From an uncultured Oscillospiraceae bacterium (GTDB taxonomy: Bacteria; Bacillota; Clostridia; Oscillospirales; Oscillospiraceae), in NCBI GenBank assembly GCA_947599875.1, contig CANQFV010000029.1, forward strand, positions 1-33,684: a stretch of DNA of 33,684 bases, in the 5' to 3' direction. Shown here in pieces: positions 6,334 through 14,827 of this stretch. The stretch's first letter is position 1; each line of letters starts with the position of its first letter. Under the pieces are notes generated by a model. That model did not search any database. It was not told where the DNA came from and saw nothing but the letters and a program-made list of their open reading frames with translations. The position numbers were made by a program, and so were the translations under genes.

Positions 6334-9300
6334 ATGCGGGATACCGACACCGGAATATACATGGAAAATGAGACGCTGGGGAATTTTGCCCGGAACACCG
6401 CCTCGGCGATGGAGGCACAGGGGAGCGTCCCCGGCCGGAGGACGGCGGGGTATGTGGCCGCCGTTCTCCGGAGGTTAAAGGCGCGGCTCGTCCCCGGGGT
6501 TGCCCGGGGGGAGCCGTCCAGGGCCAGGGAGTGGTTTTGCGACAACTGGTATCTTGTCCAGCGGGAGGGCCGGTGGGCGCAGAGGGCGCTTTCCGACTTG
6601 GGGCGCCTGCCGGGGACGGCCGGTTCCCGCCGGGCCGCCGTGGTGGAGGCGGCGGGGGCGCTTGTCCGCGCCGGGCGGGGGCAGGTGACGGCGGACAGGA
6701 TCCGGCTGTTTTTGGACGAGTTCCAGAAGTCCCGCGTCCTCACGGAGCGGGAGCTGACAGCCTTTATCCCGGCGCTGAAGGCGGAGCTGGCGGCTTTTTT
6801 GGATGAGGTCTACCCCCGGGAGCTGCGGGATCTGGGGGAAGACCGGGAGCTTGCGGAGCTGGCGGAGAACGTGTTCACCTCCCTGCGGCTTCTGGCCGAC
6901 GTGGATCTGTCCCGGGTGCTGGAGGGGGTGAACCGGGTGGAGGCAGCCCTGCGGGCCGATCCCTCCGGCATCTATCCCCTGATGGACGAGGACACCCGTG
7001 CCCTCTACCGGACACAGGTGGCCCGGGTGGCCAAAAAGGCCGGCATCCCCCAGCACGAGGCGGCCAAAAAGGCGGTGGAGCTGGCGGGGAGCGGCGGGGA
7101 AAACCATGTGGGCCACTACATCTTCACCCGCCCTCTGGGGGAGGAGCGGCGCAGGAGCCAGGGCGGGTGGTACATCGCCCTCAACGTGGTGGCCTCCCTG
7201 TTCTTCGCCCTCCTGGCGGGGATCGCCGCCGGGAGCTGGGCCGTCTTTCTCCTGACGATACTGCCCGTGACGGAGATTGTGAAGAACGCGGTGGATTTTG
7301 TCCTCCTGCGGGTGACAAGGCCCACGAGACTGCCCCGCATGGAGCTGGCGGGGGGCATCCCCGGGCGGGCCAGGACGCTGTGCGTCATCTCCGCCCTGCT
7401 CACCCGGGAGTCCGACGGGCCGAAATACGCCCGGCTCATGGAGGAGTACCGCCTTTTGAACCGGGACGCCGGGGAGAATCTGCTCTTCGGCATCCTGGCT
7501 GACCTGCCCGAGTCCCCGGAGAGACTGCACCGGGACGACGGCCGGATCCTGGACGCCGCCCGGGCCGCCGTGGAGACGCTGAATGAGAAATACGGCGGGG
7601 GCTTCTGGCTCCTTGTCCGGGATCGGGAGCTGAACACGGCGGACGGGATCTGGATGGGCCGGGAGCGCAAGCGCGGGGCCATCGAGGAGCTGACAAGACT
7701 GCTCTCCGGGGAGAAAAGCGCCCTTCGGGCGGAGGCGGGGGACGGGGAGGCCCTTCGCGGGTGCGCCTTCATCCTCACCCTGGACGCGGACACACGCCTC
7801 ACCGCCGGGGCGGCCCGGGAGCTGGTGGGGGCGGCCCTCCACCCCCTGAACGTGCCGGTGATCCACGAGAAAACAGGCCGCGTCGTGTCCGGGTACGGCA
7901 TCCTCCAGCCCCGGGTGGCCGTGGATCTGTCCGCCGCCGGAAAAAGCGACTTCTCCCGGATCTTCGCCGGGGAGGGGGGAGTCGATCCCTACAGCGGGGC
8001 GGTCTCCGACCTCTACCAGGATCTGTTCGCCCAGGGGACGTTTATGGGTAAGGGGCTCATCAACGTGCCAGTGTACCGGCGGGTCTTAGAGGGGACCTTC
8101 CCGGACAACGCGGTGCTGTCCCACGACATCCTGGAGGGGGCGTATCTGGGGTGCGCCTACGTCTCCGATACGGAGCTGACCGACGGCTGGCCCGGCAGGG
8201 TGACGGCGTACTTTGCCCGGCAGGAGCGGTGGACCCGGGGGGACTGGCAGAACATCCGCTGGTGTACCAGATATGTGCGAAACGCCTCCGGGGCGCTGGT
8301 GAAGAACCCCCTGACACCCCTGAGCCGGTGGAAGGTCTTTGACAACCTGCGGCGGAGCCTGGTGCCTGCGGCGGCCCTGGCGGTCCTGCTGATCCCGCTT
8401 TCGGCGGGAAGGCTCCTGACGGTGCTGACGGCCCTGGCGGCCCTGCTCACGCCCCTCCTCCTCAGCTTCGGGGAGCTTTTCCTGCGCCACGACGGCACCT
8501 GGCGGGTGCGGTTCCAGTCCCCCGTCCTGTCCGGCCCCGGCGGGGCCATCCTCCAGGCGGCGGTGCGGCTCCTGCTCCTGCCGGCGGAGGGGTGGATCCA
8601 GCTCCGGGCCGCCGTCACGGCCGTGGTGCGCATGACGGTGACGAAGCGCCGCCTCCTGGCCTGGGTGACCTCCTCCCAGGCGGAGCGGCGCCACGGGAAT
8701 ACGCTCCTTGTGAATTACCGGGCGCTGGCCGCCTGCCCCATAGCCGGAGCGGCGGCGCTGTTCCTGGCCGCAAGCCCCCTGATGGGGGCGGCGGGGGTGC
8801 TGTGGCTGGCCGCCCCGGCCTACGCCTGGGCCGTCTCCCGGGACAACAGGCGCGCCCGGACGGTCTCCGCCGGCGACAGGGGCTACCTCCTCCGGTGCGC
8901 CGGGGAGATCTGGCGGTATTTCCAGGAGAATCTGACCCAGGAGGACAACTACCTGCCCCCGGACAATGTGCAGACGGATCCGGATCTGGGCCGCGCCCAC
9001 CGAACGAGCCCCACCAACATCGGCCTTGCCATGCTCAGCTGCGCGGCGGCGGCCGACCTGGGGCTGATACCTGAAGCCCAGGCCTCGGAGCTTGTCCGGC
9101 ACACGCTGGACACGGTGGAGAAGCTGACCCGGTGGAACGGAAATCTGCTGAACTGGTATGACACCCGGACCCTCACGCCCTTAGAGCCGGGGTATGTGTC
9201 CGCCGTGGACAGCGGGAACCTGCTGGGGTGTCTGATTGCCCTGCGCCAGTGGTTTTTAGAGCTGGGGGACGGGGACAGCGCGGCGCGGTGCGGGAAGCTG

Positions 9301-12300
9301 TGCGACGGGACGGATCTGCGGCCCCTGTACGACCCGCAGAGGCGGCTTTTCCACATCGGGTACGACCTGAGCCGGGGCGCCCTCAGCCAGGGGTGGTATG
9401 ACCTGCTGGCCAGCGAGGCCCGGGCCATGAGCTACATCGCCGTGGCCCTGGGCCAGGCCCCCCGCCGCCACTGGCGGCGGCTGGGGAGAGTCCGGGTGAG
9501 CCTTGACCGGTACTCCGGCATGGCCAGCTGGACGGGGACGATGTTTGAGTACCTGATGCCCAACCTCCTGCTGCCCTGCCCGGACAACTCCCTGCTGGCC
9601 GAAAGCTCCCGCTTTTGCCTCTACGCCCAGAAGAGGGCACACGCCGGGATCCCCTGGGGCATCTCCGAGAGCGCCTACTACGCCTTTGACCCGGGGCTTT
9701 CCTACCGGTATAAGGCCCACGGCGTCCAGCGCCTGGCGCTGAAGCGGGGGATGGAGTCGCAGCGGGTGGTCTCGCCCTACTCATCCTTCCTGGCCCTGCC
9801 CCTGGACACGGCGGGGGCGGTGAAGAATCTAAAGCGCCTGGAGGCCGCCGGCCTCCGGGGGCGGTACGGCTTTTTCGAGGCGGCGGACTACACCGACGGG
9901 ACGTGCCGCCCCGTCAGGACGTTTATGGCCCACCACCTGGGCATGAGCCTTGTGGCCGTGGCCAATACGCTTTTAAACGACATCTTCCCCCGGCGGTTTA
10001 TGGCGGATGTGCGCATGGCCGCCTACCGGGAGCTTTTGGAGGAGCGCCTGCCCACGGGGAAGCTGATCCTCCGCCAGCCGCCCCGGGAGGTACCGGCCAC
10101 GCCCCGGAGGGCGGAGAGCGCCGGCTACCGGGAGGAGCTTTGCGAGACGGACGCCCTGGAGCCACGGGGCGTGCCCCTGTCCAACGGGGTGTACACCGCC
10201 CTCTGCTCCGAGACGGGCCATGTCCGCTCCCTGTGGCGGGGGCTGGACATCACCCGCTGGGAGCCGGATCCCCAGGGGCGGACGGGGATGGCCCTCTACC
10301 TGCGCCAGGGGGACCGAATCCTCCCCCTGACCCCCGCGCCGGACTATAAAAAAGACGTGGCTTACCGGTGCGAGCTTACGGACAGCTATTGCCGCTTCCG
10401 GGCGAGGGAGGGGCAGATGTCCGCCGCCCTCACCGTCTTTGTGCCGCCCTCCGGCGCAGGGGAGGTGAGGCGTGTGGAGATCGCCTGCCCCCAGGACGGG
10501 GGAGAGGCGGAGCTGCTGTGCCTCTTTGAGCCGGTCTTACAGCGGCGGGAGGACTACCTGTCCCACCCGGCCTTCTCGCGCCTGGCGCTGGAGGCGTCCG
10601 TATCCGCCAATGCCCTCACCCTGCGCAGAAGGCCCCGCCCCGGGGAGGGGGACGTCTATCTGGCGGTGACGGCGGACGCCCCCATGACGGTGACAAATCA
10701 CCGCCGCCGGGGCGACAGGCCCGACGCCGGGGAGCTGCTCCGCGCCTCCCCGGATATGCGGGTGTGCGTCAGGATCCCCGTGGCCCTCACCGGCGGGAGG
10801 GGGAGAGTCACCCTGGCCCTGGCCCCGTCGGACACGGCCGGGGACGCCTCCGCCGCGGCGAAGAGCTGTCTGCGCGCCAGGGACAGCCAGGCCGTCAGCC
10901 GCATCTCCGCCGCCGCCCTGATGCTGGGAATGAAGCCCTCCCAGGTGCGCGGCGCCCTGACGCTGATGCCCGCGCTGACCTTCGGGCCGGTCATGACGCC
11001 GCCCCGCCGGGAGAATCTGAGCCTGTCCCACATCAGCCGGGAGAGCCTGTGGGAGTACGGCGTCTCCGGGACGCTGCCCGTGGCGGCGGCGGTCATCGAG
11101 TCGGAGGAGCAGATCCCCGCGGCGGCGGATCTTGTGCGCCAGCACGAGTTTCTGCGGGAGAACGGGGTGGAATTTGACCTGGTGCTGCTGATCACCGACG
11201 GCGGCGACTACAGAAGCGCCCAGCGTGAGGCCGTCACCGACGCCCTGCGGAACGCGGGCCGGGAGGGCCGCCTGGGGGAGACGGGGGGCGTCTGGATCGG
11301 GGAGGCCAACCCCCGCTCACGGCAGGTTTTCGGGGCGCTCTCCGCCGCCTTTGTGCGCCTGGACGCCGTCCAGGCCGAGCCTGCCCACCGCGCCCGGACG
11401 CCGGGGGAGCGCAGTCCCTATATCCGCGGCTCGGTGGAGCCGCAATTTGACCTGGGGCCGGACGGCACGCTGCGCGTACTCCTCCGGGGCGTCCTCCCCG
11501 GCGCGGGGTGGAGCCAGATCCTGGCCAACCGCACCTTCGGCGCCCTGATGACCGAGACAGGCGCGGGGTATCTGTGGAAGGACAACTCACGCCTGATGAA
11601 GCTCACCCCCGCCCCCACAGACCCCGGGGACCCGGAGCCGGGGGAGAGCCTCACCATCACCCTCCCCGGCGGGGAGCGCCGCTCCCTGTTCGCCGACGGC
11701 ACCGACATCCCCACGGCGGTGGAAGCCGGCTTCGGCTTCATCCGGTGGGAGCGGGAGCTGCCGGGGATCCGCAGCCGCCTCACCGCCTTTGTCCCGGAAA
11801 AGCTGGATGTGCGCCTGCTGATTTTGGAGCTGCGGGGGAGCCTGGACGGTGCCGGGGTGGACTACCGGGTCAGGCCCGCAATGGGGGAGAGCAACACCCC
11901 GGATCCCGCCGTCTTCTTCCGGCGGGAGGGGGAGAGCTTTGTCACCCGGGCCGTGTCCGGGCCGTTCCGGGGCACGGCCTTCCGGATCCTGGCCTCCGCG
12001 CCGGTGACGGCCTTCACCTGCGACGGCGATGAGCCGCCGGAGGGGGAGCTTTCCGGGACGCAGGGGCCGGCGGCCCGGCCGTGCGCCGCCCTGCGCTTTC
12101 AGGCCGGGGAGCGGCTGGTGATCGCCGCCGGGTGCATGGAGGAGGCGGAGCTTCGCCGCGCCCTGGAGTCGGCGGAGACCCTGCTGGCCGAAACGCGCCG
12201 GCGGTGGGCGGACTTCGTCTCCGCCGCCGGCGTCCACACCGGGGACAGGCAGATCGACGCCTATGCCGGGGGCTGGGCGGCGTACCAGACCTACGCCTGC

Positions 12301-13488
12301 CGGATCCTGGCCAGGACGGGCCTCTACCAGAACGGCGGGGCCGTGGGCTTCCGGGATCAGCTCCAGGACGCCCTGGCCCTGGCGGGGGCGGACCCCGCCA
12401 TCACCGCGGAGCAGCTGAAGCTGGCGGCCGCCCGGCAGTACACCCTGGGGGATGTGATGCACTGGTGGCACGACACCCCCCAGGGGCCGATGGGGGTGCG
12501 CACCAGGTGTTCCGACGACCTTCTTTGGCTGCCCTACGCCCTGTGCGGCTATGTGGAGCGCACCGGGGACAGAGCCGTCTGCCGGGAGCGGGCGGCGTAT
12601 CTCACCTCCCCGCCCCTGGCGGACACGGAGCGGGACCGCTACGAGCGCCCGGAGACCACGGCGGAGACGGACACCATCCTGGCCCACGCCGTCCGGGCCG
12701 CCCGGCTCTTTTTGGAGCGGGGCACCGGCGCACACGGCCTGGCCCTCATCCTGTCCGGCGACTGGAACGACGGCTTTGACGGCCTGGGCCGGGAGGGGCG
12801 TGGGGAGAGTACCTGGCTCACCTTCTTCGGGAGCCTCACCCTCCGCCGCCTGGCGGCGCTGTGCGAAAAGGAGGGGGAGGCCCAGGACGCCCGGGCCTTC
12901 CTCCGGGCCGCCGACGATCTTCTCCGGGCGGGGGAGGGGACGTGGACGGGCCACTGGTATCTGCGGGCCTATGACGACCAGGGCCGCCCCATAGGCGTGC
13001 CGGGGTGCGGGGAGTGTGAGCTTGACAGCCTGCCCCAGAGCTTCGCCCTGTTTGCCGGGGCGGACAAGGCCCGGTGTCGGGAGGCTCTGCTCCAGGCGTA
13101 TGAGCGGCTGTTCCAGCCGGAGACCAGGACGGTGAAGCTGTTCGATCCGCCCTTCGACTCCGGCCCCACGAACCCCGGGTATATCAAGACCTACGCCCCC
13201 GGGTTCCGGGAGAACGGGGGACAGTACACCCACGCCGCTGTCTGGCTGGCAATGGCCCTGAACAGGGCCGGCGAGCGGGAGCGGGCCATGAAGCTCCTGT
13301 CCGCCCTGTCCCCCTGGGGACGGGAGGAGCGCCGCTACGTCACGGAGCCGCATATCCTCTGCGCCGACGTGTACACCGCCCCCGGCCACCAGGGCCGGGG
13401 CGGCTGGAGCTGGTATACAGGCTCCGCGGGGTGGTACCTGCGGGCGGCACAGGAAATGGAGCTGGCTTGTAAGGCCGCAGGGGGCTAA
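6334..13488 (+). CDS. Cyclic beta-1,2-glucan synthase-like protein (NdvB/Cgs type)
   Basis: This 2384-residue membrane enzyme has the full Cgs layout. Residues 1-270 are a soluble helical region; membrane segments follow near 280-313. A processive glycosyltransferase domain shows DAD at 484-486, the HD of SHDILEGA at 597-598 and QERWTRGDWQ at 630-639. More membrane segments lie near 670-850. A glycoamylase-like domain covers about 860-1220 (YSGMASWTGTMFEYLMPNLL, FMAHHLGMS). A C-terminal GH94 phosphorylase-type region from about 1270 includes SLSHISRESLWEYG, a YQTYACRILART-QNGGAVGFRDQLQD segment and GDWND at 2142-2146, which carries the family's acid catalyst. Known homologues build beta-1,2-glucan from UDP-glucose and cyclise it. 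The size is shorter than I recall for rhizobial enzymes. AAGGAGGAG precedes the start. The last eight or so codons lie inside an R1 repeat. A linear or modified glucan product is possible. Confidence 0.9.
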   Translation: MRDTDTGIYMENETLGNFARNTASAMEAQGSVPGRRTAGYVAAVLRRLKARLVPGVARGEPSRAREWFCDNWYLVQREGRWAQRALSDLGRLPGTAGSRRAAVVEAAGALVRAGRGQVTADRIRLFLDEFQKSRVLTERELTAFIPALKAELAAFLDEVYPRELRDLGEDRELAELAENVFTSLRLLADVDLSRVLEGVNRVEAALRADPSGIYPLMDEDTRALYRTQVARVAKKAGIPQHEAAKKAVELAGSGGENHVGHYIFTRPLGEERRRSQGGWYIALNVVASLFFALLAGIAAGSWAVFLLTILPVTEIVKNAVDFVLLRVTRPTRLPRMELAGGIPGRARTLCVISALLTRESDGPKYARLMEEYRLLNRDAGENLLFGILADLPESPERLHRDDGRILDAARAAVETLNEKYGGGFWLLVRDRELNTADGIWMGRERKRGAIEELTRLLSGEKSALRAEAGDGEALRGCAFILTLDADTRLTAGAARELVGAALHPLNVPVIHEKTGRVVSGYGILQPRVAVDLSAAGKSDFSRIFAGEGGVDPYSGAVSDLYQDLFAQGTFMGKGLINVPVYRRVLEGTFPDNAVLSHDILEGAYLGCAYVSDTELTDGWPGRVTAYFARQERWTRGDWQNIRWCTRYVRNASGALVKNPLTPLSRWKVFDNLRRSLVPAAALAVLLIPLSAGRLLTVLTALAALLTPLLLSFGELFLRHDGTWRVRFQSPVLSGPGGAILQAAVRLLLLPAEGWIQLRAAVTAVVRMTVTKRRLLAWVTSSQAERRHGNTLLVNYRALAACPIAGAAALFLAASPLMGAAGVLWLAAPAYAWAVSRDNRRARTVSAGDRGYLLRCAGEIWRYFQENLTQEDNYLPPDNVQTDPDLGRAHRTSPTNIGLAMLSCAAAADLGLIPEAQASELVRHTLDTVEKLTRWNGNLLNWYDTRTLTPLEPGYVSAVDSGNLLGCLIALRQWFLELGDGDSAARCGKLCDGTDLRPLYDPQRRLFHIGYDLSRGALSQGWYDLLASEARAMSYIAVALGQAPRRHWRRLGRVRVSLDRYSGMASWTGTMFEYLMPNLLLPCPDNSLLAESSRFCLYAQKRAHAGIPWGISESAYYAFDPGLSYRYKAHGVQRLALKRGMESQRVVSPYSSFLALPLDTAGAVKNLKRLEAAGLRGRYGFFEAADYTDGTCRPVRTFMAHHLGMSLVAVANTLLNDIFPRRFMADVRMAAYRELLEERLPTGKLILRQPPREVPATPRRAESAGYREELCETDALEPRGVPLSNGVYTALCSETGHVRSLWRGLDITRWEPDPQGRTGMALYLRQGDRILPLTPAPDYKKDVAYRCELTDSYCRFRAREGQMSAALTVFVPPSGAGEVRRVEIACPQDGGEAELLCLFEPVLQRREDYLSHPAFSRLALEASVSANALTLRRRPRPGEGDVYLAVTADAPMTVTNHRRRGDRPDAGELLRASPDMRVCVRIPVALTGGRGRVTLALAPSDTAGDASAAAKSCLRARDSQAVSRISAAALMLGMKPSQVRGALTLMPALTFGPVMTPPRRENLSLSHISRESLWEYGVSGTLPVAAAVIESEEQIPAAADLVRQHEFLRENGVEFDLVLLITDGGDYRSAQREAVTDALRNAGREGRLGETGGVWIGEANPRSRQVFGALSAAFVRLDAVQAEPAHRARTPGERSPYIRGSVEPQFDLGPDGTLRVLLRGVLPGAGWSQILANRTFGALMTETGAGYLWKDNSRLMKLTPAPTDPGDPEPGESLTITLPGGERRSLFADGTDIPTAVEAGFGFIRWERELPGIRSRLTAFVPEKLDVRLLILELRGSLDGAGVDYRVRPAMGESNTPDPAVFFRREGESFVTRAVSGPFRGTAFRILASAPVTAFTCDGDEPPEGELSGTQGPAARPCAALRFQAGERLVIAAGCMEEAELRRALESAETLLAETRRRWADFVSAAGVHTGDRQIDAYAGGWAAYQTYACRILARTGLYQNGGAVGFRDQLQDALALAGADPAITAEQLKLAAARQYTLGDVMHWWHDTPQGPMGVRTRCSDDLLWLPYALCGYVERTGDRAVCRERAAYLTSPPLADTERDRYERPETTAETDTILAHAVRAARLFLERGTGAHGLALILSGDWNDGFDGLGREGRGESTWLTFFGSLTLRRLAALCEKEGEAQDARAFLRAADDLLRAGEGTWTGHWYLRAYDDQGRPIGVPGCGECELDSLPQSFALFAGADKARCREALLQAYERLFQPETRTVKLFDPPFDSGPTNPGYIKTYAPGFRENGGQYTHAAVWLAMALNRAGERERAMKLLSALSPWGREERRYVTEPHILCADVYTAPGHQGRGGWSWYTGSAGWYLRAAQEMELACKAAGG

Positions 13489-13905
13489 ACTGGCTTGAAA
13501 GGCCACAGGAGCCTTCTGGCGCGGGAGGTTTCCGCGCCCTCCTACCTTGGCGGTAACCCCCTGCGGCCTTCCAATGCCAAGGGGGACGTGCGAAAGATCC
13601 AACGTGAATTCTGCGGAATTCACGTTGGGTCTTTCTGCTGCCGCGCCGCAGCGCACGCCCAAGGGCGCACGTTTGCGCGGCAAGAGGGATTTTTTCCAAG
13701 GCACATGTCCTTGGAAAAAATATTTGGATTGGGGGAGCGGAGGACGGGGCAATTTCCGTTGACCGGAGGCCTTCACCCGGCGTGACGGAGGAACTTCCCG
13801 TCTTCTGAGGAGGTGGGACAAAGGGGACGGTTTCTTTGTACCACCAGTGCGCACACTGGTGTGACTAAGGAACCGTCCCCGTGTAACACCGGCTTCCCGG
13901 TGACG
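13462..13905 (+). repeat. R1 repeat with REP hairpin, copy A
   Basis: Order of parts: CTGGCTTG-type left end (inside the 3' end of the preceding gene); arm CTGCGGCCTTCCAATGCCA near 13561; a variable 19-bp hairpin at 13593-13634; a conserved CTGCTGCCGCGC...GCGCGGCA stem enclosing GCCCAAGGGC; a second hairpin at 13690-13720 with TTTTTTCCAAGG and CCTTGGAAAAAA; then ATATTTGGATTGGGGG; an 80-base spacer; GAGGAGGTGGGACA; and the REP hairpin at 13823-13880. It shares this order with copies B (inverted) and C. Confidence 0.85.
13593..13634. repeat. Variable hairpin of R1 copy A
   Basis: AAAGATCCAACGTGAATTC and its partner form a 19-bp stem (one G-T wobble) around TGCG. The GAATTC at the top of the stem is shared with copy B, but the outer 13 bases of each arm are unlike the other copies although the flanks outside the stem are nearly identical. 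Confidence 0.85.
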
Positions 13906-14140
13906 CACAACGCTGCCCTTTCCCCGTTTATTATACCGCCCTCAATCATCGCGACACGGGCCGCCGTGGGCGGCGGCCCCTACGGCAAATTTTAAAGTTT
14001 TCCGTCTTAACGCAACCGCTCTGTCACCCAACCCACCCGGGCCGATGAGGTCATCGGCCCCTACAGGGGGCCTCGTGCGTCTACGGAAAACCGGTGTTGT
14101 ATTGGTTCCCCTGTATACCGCCGCCAGGCCCCCGTAAAAG
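13881..14140. other. Non-coding spacer between repeats
   Basis: No credible gene, promoter or RNA was seen. After the tail of R1 copy A comes unique sequence with an A+T-rich patch (13920-13950) and a G+C-rich GCCGTGGGCGGCGGCCCCTA-like stretch near 13962-13981, then the start of an R3 repeat. Confidence 0.5.
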
Positions 14141-14302
14141 ACGGGACTTGAGGGACGTTTTTTTGTCACCGGGGCCCCACGCAATCGTGATTGCGTGGGG
14201 AGAGGAGGAGCAAAGCCCGCGCCTGAGCCGTCACGCTCGCGTGGCGGCGAGGTTAAGCGGCTTTCGCGACGACGAAAAGAACCGTCCCTCTGTAACGCCG
14301 GG
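14141..14302 (+). repeat. R3 repeat, copy 1
   Basis: This 160-base element is nearly identical to 23870-24029. It starts with ACGGGACT-TGAGGGAC and ends with GAAAAGAACCGTCCCTCTG, so its termini resemble the REP ends in inverted orientation. It contains a perfect 12-bp hairpin, CCCCACGCAATC with GATTGCGTGGGG, at 14175-14200. It has no plausible coding capacity. Confidence 0.8.
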
Positions 14303-14329
14303 TCAGGGCCTGCGACGTTTGCGAAAAGC

Positions 14330-14685
14330 CGGTGTGACACGGGGACGGTTCCTTAGTCACACCAGTGTGCGCACTGGTGGTACAAAGAAACCGTCCCCGC
14401 TGTCCCACCTCCTCAAAAGACAAAGGCCTCCGTCCCGCGTCCCCAATCCAAATATTTTTTGCGGGGCTTTGCCTCGCAAAAAATCCCTCTTGCCGCGCAA
14501 ACGTGCGCCCTTGGGCGTGCGCTGCAGCGCGGCAGCAGGGGACATGACCATGAATTCCGCAGAATTCATGGTCATGTCCCCGCACGCTCCCCCTTGGCAT
14601 TGGAAGGCCGCAGGGGTTACGCAAAAGCTCGGAAAGACGCTAAAAGCCGCCCGCACCAGAACCCCCCTGCGGCCTTCCAAGCCAG
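14330..14685 (-). repeat. R1 repeat with REP hairpin, copy B (inverted)
   Basis: Same parts as copy A on the minus strand: REP hairpin at 14341-14398, ATATTTGG segment, second hairpin at 14455-14483, CCGCGC stem, variable hairpin at 14538-14581, and the outer arms TTGGAAGGCCGCAGGGG and its complement, here about 70 bases apart (14609-14680). The second hairpin reads TTTTTTGCGGGGC/GCCTCGCAAAAAA, different from copies A and C but still self-complementary except for one pair. Confidence 0.85.
14538..14581. repeat. Variable hairpin of R1 copy B
   Basis: A perfect 20-bp stem. The left arm runs GGGGACATGACCAT then GAATTC; the right arm is its exact complement; the loop is CGCA. Only the GAATTC and loop match copy A. 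Confidence 0.85.
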
Positions 14686-14720
14686 TGCCGCTCTGCCAGT
14701 ATTGCCGGGCACCTTGGGAC

Positions 14721-14749
14721 TTGCGCACCTGCGGAAACTGTGCTATACT
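14721..14749 (+). promoter_or_regulatory. Promoter of yfmF-yfmH-lgt
   Basis: TTGCGC (14721-14726), a 17-base spacer and TATACT (14744-14749), with TGC directly before the -10 box (extended -10). It lies 79 bases before the yfmF start. The -35 match is only partial. Confidence 0.6.
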
Positions 14750-14827
14750 ATACATAGCTTTTAGCCTGAGCCTTGGCGGGGATTTTTTTCGGCCTTGGCG
14801 GGAATATAAACAAAGGGGTGTGGGCAG

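Noticed and set aside
11587-13908. Long antisense open frames opposite the glucan synthase, ffh, gpmI and metY genes
   Set aside because: G+C-rich coding DNA lacks stop codons in shadow frames. Their translations are rich in Gly, Arg, Pro and His without any recognisable domain, while the opposite strand has conserved enzymes.
13462-14685. CRISPR array
   Set aside because: Repeats are hairpin mosaics in both orientations, with no regular short repeat-spacer pattern and no cas genes.
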